NCBI GenBank assembly: GCA_030849075.1
Contig: JASAOO010003524.1
Coordinates: forward strand, 1-64,000
DNA from: Zelonia costaricensis
Lineage: Eukaryota > Euglenozoa > Kinetoplastea > Trypanosomatida > Trypanosomatidae
Reading direction: 5' to 3'
Length of the DNA stretch: 64,000 nucleotides
This document shows positions 56,322 to 64,000 of the stretch, one piece after another. A model generated the notes under the pieces. That model made no database searches. It was not told where the DNA came from and worked only from the letters and a program-made list of their open reading frames with translations. The position numbers and the translations under genes were made by a program. Position 1 is the first letter of the stretch; every line of letters begins with the position of its first letter.

Positions 56322-57653
56322 ATGCCGACGGAGAAAAAGCCGGACGCCGGCATCGGTGCAGGACGCAAGCCAGATTCACCGAAGACTCCACCAACAAGCT
56401 CCTCCAGCACCGCGAGCTTCTCGACTCCCAAGAGAAAGTCGATGCTGCGCCCGAAGCAGAAGCCACCCACGGTGCCGCTGGGTAAGGGCAGCTCAGGCAC
56501 CAGCAGTAGCGCCGTAGGTAGCCACCCTCACTCCCTCTCACCCCCGCCGCCGAGCTCAGGAAGTAGGACGCAGGACGCTAGCAAGGCCCCGACGCCGCCG
56601 CCCTCCGCAGAGGCCGCCTCGCACCCCGCCCACGACGTGACCGATGTGCGGGACGCGCAGCCGAGCCTGGTCGTCACCTCCTCCGGCACGGACGCGGCCG
56701 ACAGGTCGCGCAACAACTCGGCCATCTCGCGCCCGCTCTGCCGCAACAGCAGCACGCGCCGTACGGCCTTTGTCGTCGTCGACTACGGTGCCACGGCCGA
56801 GCAAGGGGCGCGCAAGACGATGGAGGACCAGCACACGATGCTGTCCGAGGGCATCCCGTTCTTCGGCGTGTACGACGGCCACGGCGGCACGCAGTGCGCC
56901 GAGTACCTGCGCGATCACCTCCACGGGCTCATCCTGGGGCATCCCGAGGTGAAGACGAACCCCGAGAAGGCCATCGTCGACGGCATCGTGGAGGCAGACC
57001 GCGCCTTCTTAGCCCGCTCCGAGGCGGAGACGAACGAGTCGGGCAGCGTTTGCGCTGTCGCCCTCATCCTAGACGACAAGCTCGTAGTTGGCAACGTGGG
57101 CGATGCCGAGGTGGTCCTCTCGCGCAACGCGAAGCCAGTTGTCCTCACGGTGCGGCACAACATCTCCAGCAACCCCAGCGAGGAGGAGCGGGTGCGGTCC
57201 GTGGGCGGGAAGGTGTGCCACAACCGCGTCGGCCACCCCAACTACAATCCCGCCGTAGTCAGCTTAGCCGTCACCCGTGCGATTGGCGACGCCGGCTTCA
57301 AGCTGGCCAAGTACACGGACGGCAAGCCGTCCGGCGTCATTGCCGTGCCGGAGACGTCGGTGACCCGCCTCACGGACGAGGACGAGTTCCTTGTGATCGG
57401 CTGCGATGGGCTGTGGGACGTCATGTCTTACGCCGAGGTGGTCGACTTCTGCTACCGCCGCTTCCAGGAAGGGGTGCCTGCGCAGAGCATCGCCGGCGAG
57501 CTGGCCCAGGCGGCGCTGAACAAGGGAAGCACAGATAATGTCACGGCGATGCTGGTGCACCTGACGCGGCGCGAGGGGCCGCTGAGCATGCGCGAGTTCG
57601 TGCCTGAGGCGGCCGTCTCCACCTCGACGCGCAACCTCTCAGAAGAACCGTAA
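56322..57653 (+). CDS. protein phosphatase 2C (PPM family), copy 1
   Basis: A 443-residue PP2C-type Ser/Thr phosphatase, using two metal ions (Mn2+/Mg2+) to hydrolyse phosphoserine and phosphothreonine. Residues 1-145 are a Ser/Pro/Thr/Lys-rich, probably disordered extension with many potential phosphorylation sites. The catalytic domain (about 147-425) has ARKTMEDQHTML (near 163), FFGVYDGHGG (near 180-189), VGNVGDAEVVLSRN, LAVTRAIGDAGFKL, IGCDGLWDVMSYAEVV (near 360) and STDNVTAMLVHL (near 404). The metal-binding aspartates in MED, YDGHGG, CDGLWD and TDN are all present, so it should be active. The first ATG is at 56322; upstream in-frame codons lack one. It is followed by a second, related PP2C on the same strand. 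Confidence 0.94.
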   Translation: MPTEKKPDAGIGAGRKPDSPKTPPTSSSSTASFSTPKRKSMLRPKQKPPTVPLGKGSSGTSSSAVGSHPHSLSPPPPSSGSRTQDASKAPTPPPSAEAASHPAHDVTDVRDAQPSLVVTSSGTDAADRSRNNSAISRPLCRNSSTRRTAFVVVDYGATAEQGARKTMEDQHTMLSEGIPFFGVYDGHGGTQCAEYLRDHLHGLILGHPEVKTNPEKAIVDGIVEADRAFLARSEAETNESGSVCAVALILDDKLVVGNVGDAEVVLSRNAKPVVLTVRHNISSNPSEEERVRSVGGKVCHNRVGHPNYNPAVVSLAVTRAIGDAGFKLAKYTDGKPSGVIAVPETSVTRLTDEDEFLVIGCDGLWDVMSYAEVVDFCYRRFQEGVPAQSIAGELAQAALNKGSTDNVTAMLVHLTRREGPLSMREFVPEAAVSTSTRNLSEEP

Positions 57654-60387
57654 AAAAAAAAAAAAAGTTGAGTGGAACGCTTGACGAACACACGCACACC
57701 CACACCCATACACGCACGCCCTCTACACCGCACGCACGAGTGAGGTTGCTCTCTCCCCTATATATTGTGTCTGCGGACGAGCTGCATCGGCGCCTGCGCG
57801 TGCTTTTATGTGTCTGTCTGTCTGTGTGTGTGCGTGTGTGCACTGTTCGCCTTTCCCCTCTTCTGTCGGGAAGAAGTGAAAGGGACCGTGTTACCAACAC
57901 TGGCTTGGAGGCGAGCTACGAAGAAGTTGCGCGTGCACGGTGGCGTGTACGGGGCTGCGTTGATGCCTGACCTTGTACCGGCTCACGCATTAAAACCAAA
58001 AAAAAAAAATCACATCAGCATAGAGAAGCGACGCATGAGTTTGAGCGCCATGCTTGAGCGCCTTCATTTATGTTTTGTCGGCTGGTTCGCACGGGGGGTC
58101 GGTGCTTGTTTGTGTCTGCGAAGGTGCCTGTTTGCGTGCTTTTGCGTGCACGACTCTGTTCTTTCGTTTCTTTCCCGTACTCGCTGCCCGTCTGCTGAGT
58201 GATGTCCACATTTGCTTTCTGCAGTTTTCCCTCCGCGCTACCCCCTCCCCCCTCGCCCCTCGTCTCCTTTGCCTGCATGCGTGCACGGCGCTCGTCGCTC
58301 CTTCGCCTACCTTCCGTCGCTTCGCCGTTCAGGACCTTGCCTTATGTGTGTCCGCTACTGTATCTCTCCCTCTCTCTATCTCGCTGTCTCTTCGCATGTG
58401 TTTGTGTGTATTGTAGTATCTGCCCGTGCTCAGGTACGTTTACTTGTTTGCATTGTTGTGTGCGTGCGTACCGCGGACCCCGGCGTCGCATGATGTTTCG
58501 ATTCGACTTGATCCCTCCACGTGACTTTAGGCTGCAACGCAAAAAAAAAAAAAGGGAGCCTGCTGACGGCGTGCTCTGGACCACCCTCTCACACCCTGTG
58601 TTCTCTGTCCGCTGCGCTGTTGCCTGTGTGTCCCCCCCCTCTCTCTCTCTCCGCCGTCTCTCTGACTGTACACGGCGCACACGTGTGTCGCATGCGCCCT
58701 TCTCTTCCATCTGCCCCCCTCCCTCCTCAGGCGTGCGTTCTTGTGTGGACGTTCCCGTGCTGCACGAGTAGGGCGCAGCTGTCGCCACCGTCGCTTCTGG
58801 CCCGGCTCCCTCTGTGCCGTGTGGGTGCATGAGTGGTGGTAGCGGTCTTCTCCAGCAGACTCTGCCTTGAGGGGGGCGGTGGCGGGGAGGAGGTGGGGGA
58901 GGGTGAGGGGCACTCACGCATGCGTCGAGGTGGACCGACGTGTGCGGGTGTCTTGCGCCGAATACGTCAGCCGCAACGGCGCCTTTTTTTTGTTTTCCGT
59001 TGTCCAGCGGGCTGTCGCCCGTGGAGGCACAGGGAGAGGGACGAGCGAAGGGACCGCTGCGTGCGTGTGTGTGCGCGTGTGCGAACCGGGGACGTGGAGA
59101 ATCTCGTTGTTCTCACGGTGCTGTGGTCGTGACGTCCCTCTACCCCATCCCCTATTCCCTCCCCCCTCCCTCCGCCATCCGTTCGCCCTGTATGGCTCCC
59201 GTCTGGTGTTGACCTGTCGCTGTTTTCTTCTTTTGTTTTCCGTTTCTCTCTATCTTTACCGCCCTCTTTTCCAAACTCTACACCAATTGTGCGAAGGCAC
59301 ACGTCGGGAACGGACTACTGCGGCGATCCATCGCGCGCTTGCGCTTGCGAGCTCATCGAACAAAACACACCAGAAAAAAAGGGATGGAAAGCGGCAGAGG
59401 ATGGTGGTAAAGAGCAGCGGCCGGCGTGCTGAAAAGAGAAGCATCGTGACGGACCGCTACAGCAGCAAAGCTCTGTGCTCCTCGCTCCTGGCTCGCTGGG
59501 TCGTCTTCTGATTCGGCACGCAACGTGTGCGTGTCCACAGTCGAGGCGCATCCAGCCGCTGCTTGGAGGCGCTTGCCTCTTCTTTCTGCCTTTCTCTCAC
59601 CTCCCCGGTTCGCACGGCGCTGCTGCTCACCGTGCGACGGCGACGCGACCGCTTTCGCGACTGGATGGGGTGGGTGGGGGACTGCAGCAGACTTGAGTTC
59701 CCGGCACTGGCACCACGGCGCGTGTGACGGCGCCTGCTTTCTTCTGCGAATGCCGCACCCGCCACTCTGCTCCACGTCCCTTATCTGCGCGTCTCCGCCA
59801 CAACTGCGTGCACACACACACACACACACAAACCTGTCTTGAAAACACACAAACGCCTGCGCCAACGCCACAATCTACATCGCTCCACGTTGATCACCCT
59901 GCGCATGCCCCTCCTCCCTCTGCGCACCACCGCAGCTTAATCAGTCGAACGAGCCCCCCCTTCGCCCCCCAATCTCTGTATTTCCACCCCCCTCCAAATC
60001 CTTCCCTGCCTCTCTCGCTTCGACTTCTCCAGCCTCTTCCTTCTAGTTCCCTTGCGTTGGTCTCGGTTTTGTGGTCGCCGCGCACCCTCGCGTACACCCC
60101 CCCCTCCCTTGCCGCCGCTCTTCCGCCCCTCCGTGCACGCACATCCCGGACACCGCGTGGCTCTTTTCTCCGCCGCTTTCGACGTCCTCCTCGTCGTCCT
60201 CCTCCCGCCCCACAACACGTGAGGTTCTGTACACCCCCCTCGCCCTTTTTCTTTTTGTTCCCCTCCTCTTCTTTGCCGAGCCCACTTGCGTATCTGCAGT
60301 GCGTCGTGCCAGCTGCATCAAGCAAGCCAGTGTGTGTGTCAGCCTCCGCGTATCTCGAGCGCTCGCCGTTCTGGGTTCTTGTACGTC

Positions 60388-60390
<3 letters not shown>

Positions 60391-60421
<31 letters not shown>
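60391..60421. repeat. (GT)n microsatellite
   Basis: A perfect GT run of about 15 units between the two PP2C genes. Confidence 0.95.
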
Positions 60422-60422
<1 letters not shown>

Positions 60423-60920
60423 CTTTCAGTGCCTACCTGTTTCCTCTTCCTCTTCCTCCTCCGCCAGCGTCTTTTCCCGTGCGTTCTTGTCCACCACGCG
60501 TTTCTGCCATCTCTCTCCCCCTCTCCTTGTCCAACGGCACCGGCTGGTGGCTCTTCCCCCACCCCCCTCCCCCACCGCCAACGTGCTACGCTGTCCATCG
60601 TCTCGCTTTTCCCGCTCCGCTCGACTCCTTCGCCCTTCGCCTCCTTCCCCCCCTTCAGCCAGCTCCCAGCCTGCAGCATCTTCTTCCCCACTTACCTCTC
60701 ACCTCGCCTGCCCCCCTCCCCTTTCTCGTGGTTTGGTAGGCGCAGACGACCGACACGAGCGAGCCTTCGACGCCTTCAAGGGTTGAGTGGGTGGTTCCCC
60801 TTTCTTGCATAGTTTCTCCCCCCCAGTGCCCGTTCTTCTGACTTCTCTCCTCCCTAGCCTCCCGCTTGTCCAAAGACGTGCACAGCAGTCAGCTCCTGCC
60901 GCATCCACACGACCCCGCTC

Positions 60921-60993
60921 CTCCGCTCTTTCTCTCGCCCCCCCCCCTCCCGCGCTTCCTTGTCTCGCTCGCGCTGTTTCACGTACCGTTAAG
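60921..60993 (+). promoter_or_regulatory. candidate trans-splice acceptor
   Basis: A long C/T-rich block (60921-60965) is followed by the next AG at 60992-60993. This would give a 5' UTR of about 145 bases for the second PP2C gene. Shorter tracts upstream are alternatives. Confidence 0.45.
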
Positions 60994-61137
60994 CGGGTTT
61001 CCGATTCCGGTGTATACCTGCTGTCTTCCACTGCCGTCGTCGCTCGCCTCCGTGCGGACACACCGGAACGCGGAACGCACCAACACGCGCACGCCTGCCC
61101 AGAAACAAGCGAAGGAGCAGAGAGGGACCCGGCTGGA

Positions 61138-62313
61138 ATGAGCTCCACGACGTCGAACTCGTTTGTCGCCCCTGTTGGCTTTCCCGATATCATGCACGAC
61201 TGTCGAGGCCCGCGCTCCCAGTCCCGCGCCTCGGGGAGCTCAAGCTTATTCCCGTCCGACTTCCTCAACAATGAGGCCTTTGACATGAACTCGGACGCCG
61301 AGCACGCGTCCACCGACTCGTCCGTGCCCGGGTCCTACGAGCCGTATCACCTGCTCCTCCCGCAAGAGCTGCGCACCCCTGCCCAGCCCATGTCCCCTCC
61401 AGAGGACCACCACCAGCCCGCGACCGACTCGCCCCTCTGCAGCACCTTTTTCCCCGCTGAGGGGGCCCTGTCGCGTCCGTGGGTGGTGGAGGTGGGCGCT
61501 GCCAAGGATCAGGGCATTCGCTCGAGCATGGAGGACGAGCACATCACCCTCGTGGAGCGGGACGTCTGCTTCTTCGGTCTGTACGACGGGCACGGCGGGC
61601 GGCAGTGCGCCGAGTTTGTGCGCTCGCGCCTGCACGAAGTGACACTGGCGCACCCGATGCTCAAGACGGCGCCGCGCCGCGCCATCAGTGACGCCTTCGC
61701 GCAGGTCGAGCGGGAGTTCCTCCAGGAAAGCTCGGAGGAGGCGAGCAGCTCCGGCTGCGTGTGCGCCGCGGCTGTCATCCAGAACGGCACGCTAACGGTG
61801 GGCAACGTGGGCGACTGCGAGGTGGTGTTGGCGCGTGGTGGGCGGCCGGTGCTGCTCACCGTGAAGCATAACCCGAGCTGCAACGACGCCGAGGCAAGCC
61901 GAGTCAAGGAGGCGGGCGGCTGCATAATCAACCGCCGCGTCGGACACCCGCGGCTCAACCCGCGCGTCTGCAGTCTCGCCGTCTCGCGTGCCGTCGGCGA
62001 TGCGGGCTTCAAGCTGGAGGGCTACACAGCCGGCAAGGCGTCGGGCCTCATCGCCGTCGCCGACACCGCCGAAGTGAACCTCACCCGCGAGGATGCGTTC
62101 CTCCTCATCGCGTGCGACGGGCTGTGGGACACGATGTCGTACGCCGAGGCCATCGAGCTCGCCGCCGAGTGCCTGGCTACCGGGGCGGACGCCGAAAAGG
62201 TCGCGGACCAGCTCGTGTGCGAGGCGCTGCGCCGCGGCACGCGTGACAACGTGACGGTCATTTTTGTGAGTCTGAGTGCGCCGCCGGCTGCGGCTGAGCA
62301 CCCAAACGAATGA
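61138..62313 (+). CDS. protein phosphatase 2C (PPM family), copy 2
   Basis: A 391-residue PP2C Ser/Thr phosphatase, clearly paralogous to the gene before it. The catalytic domain (about 115-380) has GIRSSMEDEHITL (near 130), FFGLYDGHGGRQCAEFV (near 145-161), VGNVGDCEVVLARGG, LAVSRAVGDAGFKL, IACDGLWDTMSYAEA (near 325) and TRDNVTVIFVSL (near 368). All metal-binding aspartates are kept. Both copies share extra details such as a GHP...NP segment before the RA-GD motif and GDAGFKL...Y..GK.SG after it, which fits tandem duplication. The roughly 115-residue N-terminal extension is unrelated to that of copy 1 and is acidic and Ser/Pro-rich. ATG 61138 is chosen because the longer frame begins with GTG and its first 117 codons read as pyrimidine-rich UTR. 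Confidence 0.93.
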   Translation: MSSTTSNSFVAPVGFPDIMHDCRGPRSQSRASGSSSLFPSDFLNNEAFDMNSDAEHASTDSSVPGSYEPYHLLLPQELRTPAQPMSPPEDHHQPATDSPLCSTFFPAEGALSRPWVVEVGAAKDQGIRSSMEDEHITLVERDVCFFGLYDGHGGRQCAEFVRSRLHEVTLAHPMLKTAPRRAISDAFAQVEREFLQESSEEASSSGCVCAAAVIQNGTLTVGNVGDCEVVLARGGRPVLLTVKHNPSCNDAEASRVKEAGGCIINRRVGHPRLNPRVCSLAVSRAVGDAGFKLEGYTAGKASGLIAVADTAEVNLTREDAFLLIACDGLWDTMSYAEAIELAAECLATGADAEKVADQLVCEALRRGTRDNVTVIFVSLSAPPAAAEHPNE

Positions 62314-64000
62314 CGTGCGTGTCGTACCCCCTCCCCCCTGGCCACACGCACACACACACACACACACACGCACACTGTAGCAAACAAGCACGTTTCGGCG
62401 CGTGTCCTCTCGTGTGTAAGTCTGGGGACGCGCTCGTGTGCATGATTGTAGCCGAGGCAGCGCCTGCCGACGCATGTGAGTAGCCACTCTTTCTCCGGCC
62501 GACACCTACGAGCGCCTTCCCCCCCCCTTCATTCCGTCATCCTCGAGGTCGTGGTTGGCGCGATGCACTTCGAGGGTGAGGGGGAGGGGGGAGTGGGAGA
62601 GCGTCGCTTGGTCTTTCCGCATCTTGCCACCCCCTTTAGCCTCCTTCCACCGCTTCGACTACGCCGCGACAAGGAGGCGGGGAAGGGCGCAACAGCCCGG
62701 TGAGCGAGGACGAGCGTGGCGGCGAACTCTCGCTTCTGTTTTCCATAGACAGCTATATCATCAGAGCCGTGCCGTACGCCATCCCCTCTTTTGCCGGAGC
62801 TCCGGCTCATACAGAACTTGTCTCTCTGTGTTGGCTGGCGAACTTCTTTTTCCTTCTTCTTCTTTGCGTCTCCTCGCTTTACCTTGCTCCTTCGCCTCTC
62901 CTCGCCTTCTGCGACCTCCTCTTTCCTTTCTCCTTCTTCGCTCTCCTTTTTGTTTTCCCTTTGAAAGCCATGTCTCCATTATTGTGGCCCTTGGGTACAA
63001 GGCGCCCTCAAACCTAGCTAATTGCCCAGACAAGTGGGTGGCAGCACGTGTCTTAATTGGCAGGTGCGCGTGGTTGTGCTCCCTTGCGGGTGCGTGCGCG
63101 CTCGAGGCGAACGGGTTTCTCTCGCAACTCCCCACACCCTCCGCTACCGTTGTCCCCCCCCCCTCTCCCTCTTCTCCACGGAACACGTCCCCACCCCACC
63201 CCCCTCGTTCCGTGGCACCGTCTCTTCCTCCATTCCCACTGCGTCCTTGGAACCTCCTCCTTTTCCCACCGTTTTTTGTTTCTCCTCCGCGTGTATCCTT
63301 GCTTTGTTTGCCCCCCTTTCTTTCACCCCTCGCCTCCCCTCCTAGTGATCGCTTCTTGTTGGCCTTTTTCCTGACGCCCTTGAAGCTTGCTTCACCCCTT
63401 GCCGCTTCATTTCTTTTTGTTTTCGTTTTACGTTGGGCACTTGTAGGTCGCATACTTAGCGTGTAAAGCGGACGGCTTGTCGCCGGCTGCTCGACCGACG
63501 TCTCCTCGCTTTTTTCTTTTTGTGTTTCCGCGCACCTGCTTTTCCATTGACTTTCCCTTGCTCTTTCTCTGGGGCGTCACGGCATCACGCGTCGGCACGT
63601 CTGTCTCGGAGGTGGTCAAGGCGGCGAAGCGACTGCGCCAGCAGAAGCTGATGTCAGACAAGAATAAGAAATACGAATGACTGTGCGTGTTTGTTTGTAG
63701 CAGAGGAGGGCCAGAGGACGGGAACGTGGGTAGTGAGCGAGACAGCGCCTACATGACAGGCCGCCGCCCACAGCTTGACGGGTTTCTTGTCCTTTCTTGA
63801 AGGAGCGGGTTGCTTCGGCAGTGTCATCTTCCCTGGTATGAGGTGTACGTTGCCCTGCAGGCCCTCTCTCTCTCCGCCTGCTCCGCTTCTCACGCCCCAC
63901 TTCCCCCCCACCTCTTCTGCTTTGTGTCTCAAGTGGACACGACCCACGCCTCGCCCGCCCCTGCCTTTTTTCCCAGTTAGCGTGGGACACCACGGACGCC
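62314..64000. other. intergenic to window end, possible coding tail
   Basis: Plus-strand 3' region of the second PP2C, with a CA run at 62343-62376 and C/T-rich blocks at 62830-62960 and 63135-63350. Positions 63544-63680 read as a short coding-like tail without a start codon. Nothing else was recognised up to the window end. Confidence 0.5.
62343..62376. repeat. (CA)n microsatellite
   Basis: A CA run of about 34 bases with a single CACG interruption near each end, 30 bases after the second PP2C stop codon. Confidence 0.9.

Larger units (their letters stand above)
57654..61137. other. intergenic between the two PP2C genes, no gene seen
   Basis: A 3.5-kb plus-strand spacer. It has a poly-A run directly after the first PP2C stop codon, a (GT)n run at 60391-60421, a CA run at 59810-59829 and long C/T blocks at 59950-60270 and 60460-60730. 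A 362-codon frame at 59724-60812 is translated C/T-rich sequence with no domain. Confidence 0.55.

Overview
The window looks like nuclear chromosomal DNA from a trypanosomatid of the Leishmania/Leptomonas/Crithidia group (Leishmaniinae). The evidence is long intronless genes with GC-rich third positions, intergenic DNA packed with (GT)n/(CA)n and polypyrimidine tracts, genes in long same-strand arrays, and proteins of trypanosomatid type. From memory, ACBP, ALBA3/ALBA4 and CC2D are also close neighbours on Trypanosoma brucei chromosome 4, which corresponds to part of Leishmania chromosome 34. I cannot name the species.

Layout: seven genes occupy the left half, all on the minus strand. From left to right they are acyl-CoA-binding protein (623-892), AP-3 mu adaptin (2074-3510), ALBA3 (12387-13019), a coiled-coil protein (15497-17191), a second coiled-coil protein broken by one N (18420-21042), a protein with a dynein-stalk-like domain (25576-27405) and CC2D (30330-32933). 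About 6.5 kb without a convincing gene follows (32934-39467). Four genes then run on the plus strand: a large repetitive coiled-coil antigen-like protein (39468-43490), a BIG-type Sec7 Arf-GEF (45513-52745) and two PP2C phosphatases in tandem (56322-57653 and 61138-62313). The two arrays diverge, so 32934-39467 is a divergent strand-switch region, the usual place for bidirectional RNA polymerase II initiation in these organisms. It lacks the dinucleotide repeats and long pyrimidine tracts seen in every other long intergenic gap, and the preferred strand of the pyrimidine tracts near genes flips across it.

The most interesting content is the group of cytoskeletal genes on both sides of the switch. 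Three coiled-coil proteins (15497-17191, 18420-21042 and 39468-43490) appear to share one roughly 80-100-residue N-terminal globular domain, probably the one described in the flagellar attachment zone (FAZ) protein FAZ1. CC2D is a known FAZ assembly protein in T. brucei. The gene at 25576-27405 has a segment resembling the dynein heavy-chain stalk and microtubule-binding domain but no motor. I infer a co-located flagellum-attachment/cytoskeleton module. The other genes serve membrane traffic (AP-3 mu, Sec7 GEF), lipid metabolism (ACBP), mRNA regulation (ALBA3) and signalling (PP2C).

Caveats: two single N bases (19180 and 55452) sit in locally repeated sequence and look like assembly joins; the first breaks a gene. 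No rRNA, tRNA, snRNA, spliced-leader RNA, CRISPR or intact mobile element was recognised. Start codons are the first in-frame ATG. Splice-acceptor calls rest only on a pyrimidine tract followed by AG.
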